Source: Roseivirga sp. UBA6061 (GTDB lineage Bacteria > Bacteroidota > Bacteroidia > Cytophagales > Cyclobacteriaceae). From it: a DNA stretch of 64,000 nucleotides. Location: positions 7,174 through 71,173 of the forward strand of contig DIYF01000003.1 in NCBI GenBank assembly GCA_002427745.1. The letters run 5' to 3'. Position numbers and translations under genes: made by a program. Positions 35,232-44,154 of the stretch are shown here, piece after piece (within the stretch, counting starts at the first letter, position 1; each line of letters begins with the position of its first letter). The notes under the pieces are model-generated. The model was not told the DNA's origin. It did not search any database and worked only from the letters and a program-made list of their open reading frames with translations.

Positions 35232-36761
35232 ATGAAAAAAACTGATAATCAGGTACTCGTTATTTTCGGAGCTTCCGGTGACCTCACCAGGCGAAAACTA
35301 ATCCCTGCAGTGTTCAATCTTTATACCAGTGGACTGCTACCGGAATGCTATGCCGTATTGGGAGTAAGTCGCTCTGAGTTCTCTGATGAGGACTATCGAA
35401 ACAAAGTGGTTTTTGATAATGAGCATCTTCTGGATAAAGAAAGTGCCACGGAAGAAAACCTGAAAGGCTTTGCTGACCTTATCTTCTATCAATCGATAGA
35501 TACCAAAGATATTTCTACTTACGGACAGCTGAAAAGTAGACTTGAACAGGTAGATGCGCATAAATCCACCTGCAACAATTACATTTTCTACCTCTCCACC
35601 CCTCCCAGCCTTTATGAAACAATTTCTGAAGGACTGGCCAGTGCCGGATTAAATACGGAAGAAGCAGGCTGGAGAAAAATGATCATTGAAAAACCCTTTG
35701 GTTATGATCTCAGCTCGGCCAAAAAACTAAACGAAAAGCTCTTGTCTTCCTTTACCGAAGACCAGATTTATCGCATTGACCATTACCTCGGTAAGGAGAC
35801 CGTTCAGAATATATTCGTTACTCGTTTTGCCAATACCATTTTTGAGCCCCTCTGGAACAGGAACTATATCAACAGAGTGGAAATTACGGCTGCAGAAAGT
35901 GTTGGCGTAGAAAAACGAGGCGGCTATTATGATGGCTCCGGAGCTCTCCGGGATATGGTGCAAAACCACCTGATGCAGTTAGTGGCCTTCGTAGCCATGG
36001 AACCTCCGGTAAGAGCCGATGCAGAATCTATCCGGAATGAGAAGCTTAAAGTTTTCCAATCACTGCGCCCGCTTGATGAAGAGAGCATTCGCAAAAATGT
36101 GATTCGGGGCCAGTATATTGACTCCACCATCAGAGGTGAAGAAGTAGCCGGTTACCGGAAGGAAACCGGGGTTGATCCGGATTCCAAGACGGAGACCTAC
36201 GTAGCCCTGAAATTCTTCATTGACAACTGGCGCTGGAAAGACGTTCCTTTCTACATCCGTACCGGTAAAAAACTACCAACCCGGGTAACTGAACTGGTAA
36301 TTCACTTCCAGCCTAATCATCACCAGCTGTTTGCCAATAATTCTACCCTGGCCAATGCGCAGAACATGCTGGTGCTCAGGATTCAACCCGATGAGGGAAT
36401 TCTGTTAAAGTTTGATATGAAAATTCCGGGTGCAGGATTTAATACAGAGCAGGTCAATATGGACTTCATGTACAATCAATTAACAGATGTGTACGTACCA
36501 GATGCTTATGAAAGGCTTATCCTGGACTGTATGCAGGGGGATGCCACCCTTTACTCACGTGGAGACGCACTGGAAGCCGCCTGGGAATTTGTAGACCCTA
36601 TCCTCAAAGCCTGGGAGAATGACCCTTCCATACCCGTATATGGCTATCCTGCCGGCACCTGGGGACCTGAGCATGCAGATGACCTGATAGATGGAAAAAA
36701 TATGATCTGGCGATATCCCTGTAGCAACCTGACCGATGATGGTATATATTGCGAACTCTAA
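35232..36761 (+). CDS. zwf: Glucose-6-phosphate 1-dehydrogenase
   Basis: A 509-residue enzyme of normal length. The Rossmann motif is IFGASGDLTRRKL (residues 11-23), the substrate-binding RIDHYLGKE begins at residue ~181 with the catalytic His, and IEKPFGYDL and YIRTGKKLPTRVTE are present. The C-terminus ends in IWRYP..NL. It oxidises glucose-6-phosphate and makes NADPH, the first step of the oxidative pentose phosphate pathway. It is followed by pgl after 15 bases. Confidence 0.96.
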   Translation: MKKTDNQVLVIFGASGDLTRRKLIPAVFNLYTSGLLPECYAVLGVSRSEFSDEDYRNKVVFDNEHLLDKESATEENLKGFADLIFYQSIDTKDISTYGQLKSRLEQVDAHKSTCNNYIFYLSTPPSLYETISEGLASAGLNTEEAGWRKMIIEKPFGYDLSSAKKLNEKLLSSFTEDQIYRIDHYLGKETVQNIFVTRFANTIFEPLWNRNYINRVEITAAESVGVEKRGGYYDGSGALRDMVQNHLMQLVAFVAMEPPVRADAESIRNEKLKVFQSLRPLDEESIRKNVIRGQYIDSTIRGEEVAGYRKETGVDPDSKTETYVALKFFIDNWRWKDVPFYIRTGKKLPTRVTELVIHFQPNHHQLFANNSTLANAQNMLVLRIQPDEGILLKFDMKIPGAGFNTEQVNMDFMYNQLTDVYVPDAYERLILDCMQGDATLYSRGDALEAAWEFVDPILKAWENDPSIPVYGYPAGTWGPEHADDLIDGKNMIWRYPCSNLTDDGIYCEL

Positions 36762-36776
36762 AACCAGAAGCAGACT

Positions 36777-37487
36777 TTGAAAACAAATATTTCTAAAACA
36801 CCCCGGGCCGTAGCAGAAGCTTTTGCCGGTCACTTAATAGCACAGGCCAAAATCAATGCACCTTTCAATGTGGCCCTGTCAGGAGGTTCTACCCCTAAAA
36901 TTCTCTTTGATCTGCTCGCTGCTTCTCATGCGCAGGATATCAACTGGTCTGACATTCATTTCTACTGGGGAGATGAGCGCTGCGTGCCCCCTGCCGATGA
37001 CGACAGTAACTACAAAATGACGGTAGATCATTTGCTGTCCAAAATTGACTTCCCTGAGGAGAACATCCACAGAGTGCTGGGAGAAAATACGCCCGCTGAA
37101 GAAGCAGTGAATTATGGCAATCAGATCGAAACTAACCTGCCATTAGCCAATGGCCTGCCCCGGTTTGACCTGATTATTCTGGGAATGGGAGGCGATGGCC
37201 ATACGGCTTCCATTTTCCCACATGAAATCGAACTCCTGGATTCAGATGAGATTTGCGAAGTGGCCACCCATCCTGAAAGTGGTCAGCAACGTATCACACT
37301 CACAGGCAAAGTGATCAATAACGCAAAGGAGATCTGCTTTTTAGTTACCGGAGCGGGTAAAACAGAGAAGATCGATGAAATCTTCCACCGGACCGGTGGA
37401 TGGAAAAGCTATCCTGCCTCATACATTCGTCCGGAAGACGGTGAAATCACCTGGTTCATGGATGAGGCTGCTGCGGAAAAGCTCTGA
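36777..37487 (+). CDS. pgl: 6-phosphogluconolactonase
   Basis: A 236-residue SIS/glucosamine-isomerase fold lactonase (DevB/Pgl type). It has ALSGGSTPKILFDLLA (residues ~33-48), IHFYWGDERCVPPADDDSNY, DLIILGMGGDGHTASIFPH and a C-terminal VTGAGKTEKI. It hydrolyses 6-phosphogluconolactone between the zwf and gnd steps. The start is TTG at 36777, since the conserved N-terminus begins there and no nearby in-frame ATG exists. It is the last gene of its operon. Confidence 0.93.
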   Translation: MKTNISKTPRAVAEAFAGHLIAQAKINAPFNVALSGGSTPKILFDLLAASHAQDINWSDIHFYWGDERCVPPADDDSNYKMTVDHLLSKIDFPEENIHRVLGENTPAEEAVNYGNQIETNLPLANGLPRFDLIILGMGGDGHTASIFPHEIELLDSDEICEVATHPESGQQRITLTGKVINNAKEICFLVTGAGKTEKIDEIFHRTGGWKSYPASYIRPEDGEITWFMDEAAAEKL

Positions 37488-37704
37488 CCTCCCTATGTAG
37501 TGAGTCTGCGTACTTTTGCAGTAAAACCCTGCTATTTTCCGCTGTTCTTATGATAATTAAGACGTCATGATGTCTGTCTCAGCCCATTTGGACTGCTCCG
37601 CTAAACGTCCTAAGGCCCCGTTCAGGCACAAAAAAAGTCATCTATCTGAAAAACAGAGTCAATAGTCAACCTGCGGGTAAAATTCCGTTGCAATAACAAC
37701 TAAT

Positions 37705-37731
37705 TAATGACTAGATTGGGTTGAGTCATTA
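37705..37731. promoter_or_regulatory. 8-bp perfect dyad upstream of tricorn-type gene
   Basis: TAATGACT (37705-37712) and AGTCATTA (37724-37731) are perfect inverted copies with 11 bases between. The dyad ends 21 bases before the ATG at 37753. Its size and place suit an operator, although the regulator is unknown. Confidence 0.4.
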
Positions 37732-37752
37732 TCTAATCAATCAGTCTAAATT

Positions 37753-40700
37753 ATGAAACTATCATACAAGCCGGTGATAACGCTTATTGCCGCTTTTTTA
37801 ATCTGCCCTGCCTTTATGTTTGCTCAGGGCACCCGCCTTTTGAGGCAGCCCACCATGAGCTCTACTCATATTGCCTTTGCTTATGGCAGCGATATTTGGG
37901 TGACGGACCTGAACGGCAAAAACCTAAAACGCATTACCAGTACGCCAGCCATAGAAAGTGATCCTCACTTCTCGCCTGATGGCAACTGGATTGCTTTCAC
38001 TTCCAACCGGGGCGGTAGCAATTCCGTCTACATTGTGTCTAAAGATGGCGGTACCCCTACACGCCTCACTTGGCACCCTTCCGGAGCTTCTGCCAGAGGC
38101 TGGTCCCCCGATGGCAAAAAGGTGCTCTATGCATCGACTCGCGGTACGGCTCCTTCACCTTTCAATCAGCTATGGACGGTACCGGTTACAGGAGGCCCTT
38201 CTACCCGCATAAGTGCACAATGGGGTTTTGATGGTTCTTACTCACCGAATGGTCGCCAAATGGTAGTAGATAAAATGAGCCGCTGGGATGTGGAATGGCG
38301 AGCCTACCGCGGTGGACAAAACACGCCCCTGATTATTCTCAACCTGAATAACCAGAGCGAGACGCTGATTCCCAACGAAAAAACCACCGATATACAACCT
38401 GTATGGGTCGGTCAGACCGTCTATTTCCTGTCTGACAGAGACTGGAACATGAATGTGTGGTCTTACTCTGTCAGATCAAAAGAACTGAAGCAAATCACGA
38501 AATTTGAAGGTACTGACGTCAAGTGGTTAAGTGCCGGCAATGGCAACCTTATTATCGAACAAAACGGTTATCTGCACCTGTTAGACCCTTCTTCCGGAAA
38601 TACGGTACAACTTGATATCAATGTAGTAGGTGACTTCCCCTGGGCAGAAACCAAGTGGGAAAATGTAAGCAACCGCGCAGGATCGGCTTCTCTTTCCCCA
38701 ACCGGTAAGCGTGCTCTGATGGCCTCAAGGGGTGAAATCTTCACCATCCCCATCGAAAATGGTGACCCCAGAAACCTGACGCAAAGCTCAGATGCGGCCG
38801 ACCGTGCTCCGATCTGGTCTCCCAAAGGTGATGAAATTGCCTGGTTTTCGGATGCCGGAGGCAATGGCTATGCCCTTTACCTGGCCAATCAGGACGGTAT
38901 GTCAAACCCCAGAGTAATCAGCATTGGAGAATCGAAAATGGCCTGGGAGCCTACCTGGTCTCCGGATGGTTCGCATATCGCTTTTGCTGATGATGACACA
39001 CGCATCAGAGTAGTTGAACTGTCCAGCGGTAATATCAGCACTATTGATAACGCGGGGAACAACCTGGAAAGAGGAAGAATGGGACTCACCTGGTCACCGG
39101 ACTCCAAAAAGCTGGCCTATACCAAATCAGGCTCCAACAACTTCCGCAGAGTAATGGTCTGGTCAAAAGACGACAACTCAGTCAATGCACTGACCGACCC
39201 TTTTGCCGATTCTTTTGCTCCCTCCTGGGACCGCGATAAAAAGCACCTGTATTTCCTGGCCAGTACCAATGTAGCCCTCGGCTCGGGCTGGGCCAATACC
39301 AGTTCCATCACGGCTAACCCCAGCTATGCAGCTTATGTAATTGTATTGCAGGAAGGCGTGGACTCCCCTTTTATTCCTAAGAGTGACGAGGAGAAAGTAG
39401 AGAAGAAAAAAGATGAGGATAAGGGTGAAGAGAAAGGAAAATCAGACAAGGACAAAGACAAGAAAAAAGGAGGAGATAAGGACGAAAAGGCGAAAGATGA
39501 AGGTATGAAGATAGACCTGGAGGGTATAGACCGCAGGACTATCGCCTTGCCCATGCCTACTGCCAACTATTTCAATACCGCTACCGGACCGGCAGGATCA
39601 GTTTTTATTGCCGAGTTCAAGCCGGGTAACCCTGGTATTACACTGCAGAAGTTTAGTCTGGACAAGAGGAAAGCCACTGAATTTCTGACAGGTGTACGTC
39701 AGTTCTCCATTTCCAATGATGGCAAGAAAATGCTAGTACAGGCCGGTCCGAGATGGCAGGTGGCTAATACAGGTGGTCCGAGCGGTAAAGGTGGAAAAGG
39801 CTTTTCTGTAAACCTCAGAATGAAACTCGATCGCATGGCCGAGTGGAAGCAGATGTTTGAAGAAGCCTGGCGTTATGAAAGAGACTACTTCTATGATCCG
39901 GGAATTCACGGCCGTGACTGGCAGGTAGTTTACAACCGATATGCACCGCTGATTCCCTATGTTAAGCACAGAGGTGACCTGAACTACATTCTGGACCAGA
40001 TGAACGGTGAGCTGTCCGTAGGTCACAGCTTTGTTTTCGGAGGCGACTTCCCTTCTACTGATCGTTCCAGTGTGGGGCTTCTGGGAGCAGATCTGGTGAT
40101 CAACAAGAACAGATGGCAGATACAGCGCATCTATACCACAGAAAGCTGGAACCCACGTCTGACAAGTCCGCTCGACAGACCCGGCATGAAAGTAAAAGAG
40201 GGCAATTATCTGGTAGGTATTAATGGCAAGGAGCTGAACGCTACAGACAATCCCTTTGAAGCCCTGGACGGAACTGCCGGACAGCAAACCGTACTCCATT
40301 TTAATGATAAAGCTGAATTTGAAGGCTCATGGACAGAAGTAGCAGAGCCTATCCGCAGTGAGAATGCCCTGCGTCAGCGCGCCTGGGTAGAAGATAACAG
40401 AAGACTGGTGGATAAGCTTTCCAACGGAAGGCTTGGCTATATCTGGGTACCGAATACAGGCGGACCGGGCTTCGTTTCGTTCAACCGTTATTTCTTTGCA
40501 CAGCAGGATAAAGAAGGAGCTGTAATTGACGAACGCTTTAATGGTGGCGGACTGCTGGACGATTACATGGTAGACCTGATGACACGTTCTCTCAGAGCCG
40601 GCCTGACCAATGAAGTACCAAACGGTAAAGCCATGAGGCTGCCTGCCGGTATTTTAGGCCCTAAAGTACTGCTGATCAATGAAAGAGCCGGTTCAGGCGG

Positions 40701-41046
40701 AGACTTCTTCCCATGGGTGTTCCGTCAGCAAAAAGCGGGCTTACTCATCGGAGCGACTACCTGGGGTGGCCTGGTAAAATCTTCCGTACACTACGGCCTT
40801 GTGGATGGAGGAGCCTTAACGGCCCCTGACAATGCCGTATTTGATCCTATCAACAATGTATTTGTTGCTGAGAATGAAGGAGTAGCACCAGACATTGCTG
40901 TAAGACAGGATGCCAAATCTCTGACGGATGGTAAAGACCCTCAGCTGGAAAGAGCTGTACAGGAAGTCCTGAAGCTTCTCAATGGTCAGACTCCTGTACA
41001 GATTACGCCTCCCCCATTCAATACTCCGGCTAAAAAGAAAAACTAG
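37753..41046 (+). CDS. Exported tricorn-type S41 protease
   Basis: A 1,097-residue tricorn protease homologue. A signal peptide (VITLIAAFLICPAFMFAQG) is followed by N-terminal PD40/propeller repeats (~35-530; SDPHFSPDGNWIAFTSNRGG, DRAPIWSPKGDEIAWFS). A linker very rich in Lys, Asp and Glu spans ~540-585. Then come the tricorn C1 domain (~690-760; W..RYERDYFYDPGIHGRDW), a PDZ domain (~765-860) and the S41 fold (~880-1060). The nucleophile Ser lies in NERAGSGGDFFP. Tricorn degrades oligopeptides in archaea; the secreted bacterial forms probably act in the periplasm or outside. It stands alone; a strong terminator follows. Confidence 0.93.
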   Translation: MKLSYKPVITLIAAFLICPAFMFAQGTRLLRQPTMSSTHIAFAYGSDIWVTDLNGKNLKRITSTPAIESDPHFSPDGNWIAFTSNRGGSNSVYIVSKDGGTPTRLTWHPSGASARGWSPDGKKVLYASTRGTAPSPFNQLWTVPVTGGPSTRISAQWGFDGSYSPNGRQMVVDKMSRWDVEWRAYRGGQNTPLIILNLNNQSETLIPNEKTTDIQPVWVGQTVYFLSDRDWNMNVWSYSVRSKELKQITKFEGTDVKWLSAGNGNLIIEQNGYLHLLDPSSGNTVQLDINVVGDFPWAETKWENVSNRAGSASLSPTGKRALMASRGEIFTIPIENGDPRNLTQSSDAADRAPIWSPKGDEIAWFSDAGGNGYALYLANQDGMSNPRVISIGESKMAWEPTWSPDGSHIAFADDDTRIRVVELSSGNISTIDNAGNNLERGRMGLTWSPDSKKLAYTKSGSNNFRRVMVWSKDDNSVNALTDPFADSFAPSWDRDKKHLYFLASTNVALGSGWANTSSITANPSYAAYVIVLQEGVDSPFIPKSDEEKVEKKKDEDKGEEKGKSDKDKDKKKGGDKDEKAKDEGMKIDLEGIDRRTIALPMPTANYFNTATGPAGSVFIAEFKPGNPGITLQKFSLDKRKATEFLTGVRQFSISNDGKKMLVQAGPRWQVANTGGPSGKGGKGFSVNLRMKLDRMAEWKQMFEEAWRYERDYFYDPGIHGRDWQVVYNRYAPLIPYVKHRGDLNYILDQMNGELSVGHSFVFGGDFPSTDRSSVGLLGADLVINKNRWQIQRIYTTESWNPRLTSPLDRPGMKVKEGNYLVGINGKELNATDNPFEALDGTAGQQTVLHFNDKAEFEGSWTEVAEPIRSENALRQRAWVEDNRRLVDKLSNGRLGYIWVPNTGGPGFVSFNRYFFAQQDKEGAVIDERFNGGGLLDDYMVDLMTRSLRAGLTNEVPNGKAMRLPAGILGPKVLLINERAGSGGDFFPWVFRQQKAGLLIGATTWGGLVKSSVHYGLVDGGALTAPDNAVFDPINNVFVAENEGVAPDIAVRQDAKSLTDGKDPQLERAVQEVLKLLNGQTPVQITPPPFNTPAKKKN

Positions 41047-41081
41047 TCAGGCACGGATTTTAGATATTAATTTCAAAACAA

Positions 41082-41117
41082 AGGCTGTCGACTTAATTGT
41101 TGGCAGCCTCTTTTTTT
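41082..41117 (+). terminator. Terminator after tricorn-type gene
   Basis: An 11-bp stem from AGGCTGTCGAC (41082-41092) and GTTGGCAGCCT (41099-41109), with two G-U pairs, is followed by T7 (41111-41117). Confidence 0.85.
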
Positions 41118-41215
41118 ACAAAATGCTCAGCCTGTTCTTCAAGGTTTAAAGAGAGATTAGTTTCAAAATTTGTCGTTTTATATAAAATTATTTTCCTTTA
41201 ACATAAATCTATTTT

Positions 41216-41785
41216 ATGAAAAGGAACAAGATCATCTCTTCAGCCAAAGTGCTGAGCAGGATTGTAAAATGGCTCTGCTATTTGTTTTTCGGACTGTTCA
41301 CGGTCGTTGTCATTCACTGGCATATAGCCCCTGACACCTACAATCAGCTGGAAGTAACTGACGGCTTCAAAGCCGGCTATGGAGTGAATGCCTTTCAATG
41401 GCGCCCCTCTTCCACAATAACCGGCAAGTCATCTCTTCAGTTGAGTGAATTGCCTGCTGCCATGATTTACTGGTTGTACCTGAGAGCTGCCATTTTCTTC
41501 GCCATAACCCTGCTTATAATTCGTGAGGTGGACTACATTCTCAAGTCTGTGGCTTCATTAAAAACCTTCTATGATCAGAATGAGGAGCATTTCAGAAAAA
41601 TAGCACGCTGGGCCCTGATCGGGTTTATCCTAAGCTGTTTCAACTTCAGTTACCTCGATACTGGTTTTCAGCTGGACTTCAAACTGGTATTCCCTCCTCT
41701 CCTCTTATCTATCGGCTCACTGGTGCTGGCTGAGATTTTCAGCGAAGGAAAAGAACTTTCAGAAGACCAAAGAATGATTGTATGA
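41216..41785 (+). CDS. DUF2975 membrane protein
   Basis: A 189-residue protein with four predicted membrane segments (~15-35, ~82-102, ~130-150, ~155-175). The charged loop EVDYILKSVASLKTFYDQNEEHFRKI lies between the second and third, which is the family signature. DUF2975 genes are very often paired with a tiny XRE-type regulator, as here, where the regulator's ATG overlaps this stop by four bases. The function of the family is not known. It may be a membrane sensor for the regulator. Confidence 0.8.
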   Translation: MKRNKIISSAKVLSRIVKWLCYLFFGLFTVVVIHWHIAPDTYNQLEVTDGFKAGYGVNAFQWRPSSTITGKSSLQLSELPAAMIYWLYLRAAIFFAITLLIIREVDYILKSVASLKTFYDQNEEHFRKIARWALIGFILSCFNFSYLDTGFQLDFKLVFPPLLLSIGSLVLAEIFSEGKELSEDQRMIV

Positions 41786-41994
41786 GCATTGTAGTCAACA
41801 TAGATGTAATGCTTGCCAAGCGCAAAATGAAGCTTACCCAGCTATCAGAAGAAGTGGGCATATCTCTCACAAACCTGTCATTACTCAAAACCGGCAAGGC
41901 GCGTGGCGTCAGATTCAATACCCTTAATGCGATATGCAAAAGCCTTGACTGCCAGCCCGGTGATATCCTGGAATATATACCTGACTCAACATAA
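41782..41994 (+). CDS. Small XRE/Cro-CI transcriptional regulator
   Basis: A 70-residue protein that is almost entirely a helix-turn-helix domain. Residues 8-60 give the five-helix pattern MLAKRKMKLTQLSEEVGISLT..LSLLKTGKARGVRFNTLNAICKSLDCQPGDIL. It is typical of the YozG-like group found after DUF2975 genes. It probably controls its own operon. The ATG overlaps the upstream stop; the CPBP gene begins 10 bases after this stop. Confidence 0.9.
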   Translation: MSIVVNIDVMLAKRKMKLTQLSEEVGISLTNLSLLKTGKARGVRFNTLNAICKSLDCQPGDILEYIPDST

Positions 41995-42004
41995 AAACAG
42001 CATT

Positions 42005-42622
42005 ATGATCACTCATCTTACCGACTTTTTATTTCAACTTGTAGCGCTTTCGTTTATTCCCTTCCTGGTTTTCCTGATCAAAAAGAAAACACTCAAAGGC
42101 TTTTTCAATTGGATGGGCCTGAAGAAATCAAACACCAGGGCAAATCTGATGGCGCTGCTGGTCATGGTTATCGCAGCCACCCCGCTGATACTGCTTAGCG
42201 TTATCAACCAGGAGTTTTGGGAAATCATGACAGACCCCAAAACTGTGACAGGTTATTTCAGAGCCCAGGGCTTCAGTACATCCACAGTCATTAGCTTATT
42301 GATTGTAGCCGTACTCAAAACCTCATTGACAGAGGAAATTTTCTTCAGGGGCTTCGTGGCCAAGCGACTTATTTCAGTAACCGGGTTCAGGGTTGGAAAT
42401 ACCATTCAGGCCATCATTTTCGGAGCTGTTCACCTCCTGATTTTCCTGACGATCACCAGCAACGTGCTCTTTCTTTGTGTTATGCTTATTTTCCCGACAG
42501 TCACGAGTTATTTCAAAGGGTATCTCAATGAAAAAATGGCTGATGGCAGTATCATTCCAGGCTGGATTGCCCATGGCTCGGGCAATATTATAGCTTATAG
42601 TACTATCGGTTTTATTCTCTGA
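42005..42622 (+). CDS. CPBP family intramembrane glutamic endopeptidase
   Basis: A 205-residue polytopic membrane protein with about five or six segments. The family motifs are EEIFFRGFV (Glu110, Glu111, Arg115), FGAVHLLIF with a metal or active-site His, and WIAHGSGNII near the C-terminus. Such proteases (CAAX/ABI type) cut within the membrane; in bacteria some act on regulators or peptides. The ATG at 42005 was chosen because the upstream frame overlaps the XRE gene without family similarity. It closes a three-gene operon with DUF2975 and XRE proteins, which suggests a shared signalling or immunity role. Confidence 0.86.
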   Translation: MITHLTDFLFQLVALSFIPFLVFLIKKKTLKGFFNWMGLKKSNTRANLMALLVMVIAATPLILLSVINQEFWEIMTDPKTVTGYFRAQGFSTSTVISLLIVAVLKTSLTEEIFFRGFVAKRLISVTGFRVGNTIQAIIFGAVHLLIFLTITSNVLFLCVMLIFPTVTSYFKGYLNEKMADGSIIPGWIAHGSGNIIAYSTIGFIL

Positions 42623-42627
42623 CAGGC

Positions 42628-42666
42628 AAAAAAAGAACTGTCGGATCTCTCACCTTCCGACAGTTC
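42628..42666 (-). terminator. Terminator of the sbtA transcript (minus strand)
   Basis: GAACTGTCGGA (42635-42645) and TCCGACAGTTC (42656-42666) form a perfect 11-bp stem. The A7 run at 42628-42634 reads as T7 on the minus strand, so the terminator serves the sbtA gene that stops at 42727. Confidence 0.9.
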
Positions 42667-42726
42667 GCACTACCAAACTAAACTACTATATGAATGTATT
42701 GTTGGTCATAATTCAGGTATTAAGTA

Positions 42727-43689
42727 CTACATCATATCGATGATGCAGTAGTAAACCGGCATTCCCAATGTAATATTGAATGGAAATGTAATAGCCAGTG
42801 CCATAGGCACATACAATCCCGGGTTGGCTTTGGGGGCCGCCAGTTTCATGGCAGCCGGCACCGCAATGTAGGAGGCACTCGCTCCCAGTATGGCAAAGAG
42901 TAACCTGTTTCCCGGAGAGGATGTTACAAAGCCACTCAGAAAAGCGACCAGGCAGCCATTTAATACTGGCACTACAATGGCAAAGGCCAGCGGAAACCAT
43001 CCGTTATCCAAAAAGGACTTGATTCTCCTGCCACTTACGATACCCATGTCCAGCAGAAATACCGCAAGAAAACCTTTGAATATATCGGTGGTAAAGGGGG
43101 CAATTCCCTGAGCCTGCTCATCACTGGCCATAAAGCCGATAATCAGACTACCGATGATCAGTAAGACGCTGCCGTTGGTTACCGAATGCCTCAGAATCTC
43201 AACAGAAGAAACCTGGCGAGACTGATCCTTGGCAAACAGGGCCATCAGCAAAACACCTATGATGATGGACGGAGCCTCCATGAGTGCCATTACCGCCACC
43301 ATATGTCCTCCGAAGGGAATATGCTGCATCTCCAGAAAAGAGACGGCCGTCACAAAGGTTACAGCACTAACAGACCCGTATGCCGCTGCAATAGCGCCCG
43401 CATTCGATATACTCATGCGTCTCTTCAGAATGAAGAAGCAATAAACGGGTACCGAAAGTGCCATCAACAACCCCAAACAGAGCGACCAGACAATTTCCAT
43501 ATCAAACTCACTATGAGCCAGCTCCTGCCCTCCTTTAAACCCAATAGACATAAGGAGGTAGAGGGAAATGAACTTTGACGATGTCGGGGGAATTTCCAGG
43601 TCACTCTTCACTTGAACAGCAACAATCCCGAGAAAGAAGAAAAGCAAGGCCGGGTTGGTCAGGTTTTCTCCCAGTAAACTAAGGTTCAT
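42727..43689 (-). CDS. sbtA: SbtA-type sodium-dependent bicarbonate transporter
   Basis: A 320-residue inner-membrane protein with about ten segments. It matches the SbtA family (DUF897): NLTNPALLFFFLGIVAV at the N-terminus, GFKGGQELAHS, AAAYGSVSAVTFVTAVSFLE, GHMVAVMALMEAPSIIIG, LDMGIVSGRR, FAILGASASYIAVPAAMK and LALAITFPFNITLGMPVYY at the end. In cyanobacteria SbtA imports bicarbonate with sodium and is controlled by the PII-like SbtB. ATG 43689 was chosen; a TTG at 43710 is in frame but less likely. A small gene lies just upstream on the same strand, and a divergent LysR gene and a CutA-like gene are next. Confidence 0.88.
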   Translation of the reverse strand: MNLSLLGENLTNPALLFFFLGIVAVQVKSDLEIPPTSSKFISLYLLMSIGFKGGQELAHSEFDMEIVWSLCLGLLMALSVPVYCFFILKRRMSISNAGAIAAAYGSVSAVTFVTAVSFLEMQHIPFGGHMVAVMALMEAPSIIIGVLLMALFAKDQSRQVSSVEILRHSVTNGSVLLIIGSLIIGFMASDEQAQGIAPFTTDIFKGFLAVFLLDMGIVSGRRIKSFLDNGWFPLAFAIVVPVLNGCLVAFLSGFVTSSPGNRLLFAILGASASYIAVPAAMKLAAPKANPGLYVPMALAITFPFNITLGMPVYYCIIDMM

Positions 43690-43725
43690 CAAATGTAAAC
43701 CGAATTTCAATTACAGTTACAGAGC

Positions 43726-44004
43726 TTATCCCTGTACGCTTATTTCAATATTTCCTTTTAACTGTACCTTCAGGCCCTGCGCATTCGCCTCATTCAGCAT
43801 GGCCGTGATTTCCTCTTTGGTTTGCTTTAATTCAATCATGCCCTGTGTACAGTCGCTTAAGCTGTTATCTGAATATTCCAGAGCCTTCATCATTTCAAGA
43901 TTGTTGTAATTCATTTTGCCATTGATGAGCCCAAAAAGCAGGTTTCTGGCCTCTCCCGGCAGATACGAGTTATCAATCAACTTAATGTCTTTCTTGCTTT
44001 CCAT
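43726..44004 (-). CDS. Uncharacterised 92-residue protein ahead of sbtA
   Basis: I do not recognise a named domain. The protein is soluble and largely helical: EARNLLFGLINGKMNYNNLEMM (first helices), a short acidic turn (YSDNSLSDC), a second helix GMIELKQTKEEITAMLNEANAQG, then a short beta strand VQLKGNIEISV. It resembles a small family I recall only as hypothetical in Bacteroidota. It is 36 bases upstream of sbtA on the same strand and likely shares its transcript and promoter, which would make it a candidate for a role in transporter control. Confidence 0.7.
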   Translation of the reverse strand: MESKKDIKLIDNSYLPGEARNLLFGLINGKMNYNNLEMMKALEYSDNSLSDCTQGMIELKQTKEEITAMLNEANAQGLKVQLKGNIEISVQG

Positions 44005-44078
44005 TTTTCCGATCTTTCTTTTTATCAGTGTTGAGCATCAGATCAGTTCATTTAGCTGCAGCATGAGACTTTGTTCTT

Positions 44079-44091
44079 TTTGCTTACGCAA
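44079..44091. promoter_or_regulatory. LysR-type T-N11-A box between divergent genes
   Basis: TTTGC (44079-44083) and GCAAA (44088-44092) form an inverted repeat with 4 bases between. T44079 to A44091 fits the T-N11-A rule for LysR-type binding sites. It lies in the 150-base gap between the sbtA operon (minus) and lysR (plus), where such regulators usually bind. Confidence 0.5.
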
Positions 44092-44154
44092 ACATCGGTA
44101 CTGGAATTCATTTATTTTTATTTATATTTTGTATCATAATCATAAACAAACCTT

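Noticed and set aside
41216-42622. Toxin-antitoxin or phage-defence reading of the DUF2975/XRE/CPBP operon
   Set aside because: DUF2975 with a small XRE regulator is a common housekeeping-type pair, and nothing here shows a toxin or nuclease.
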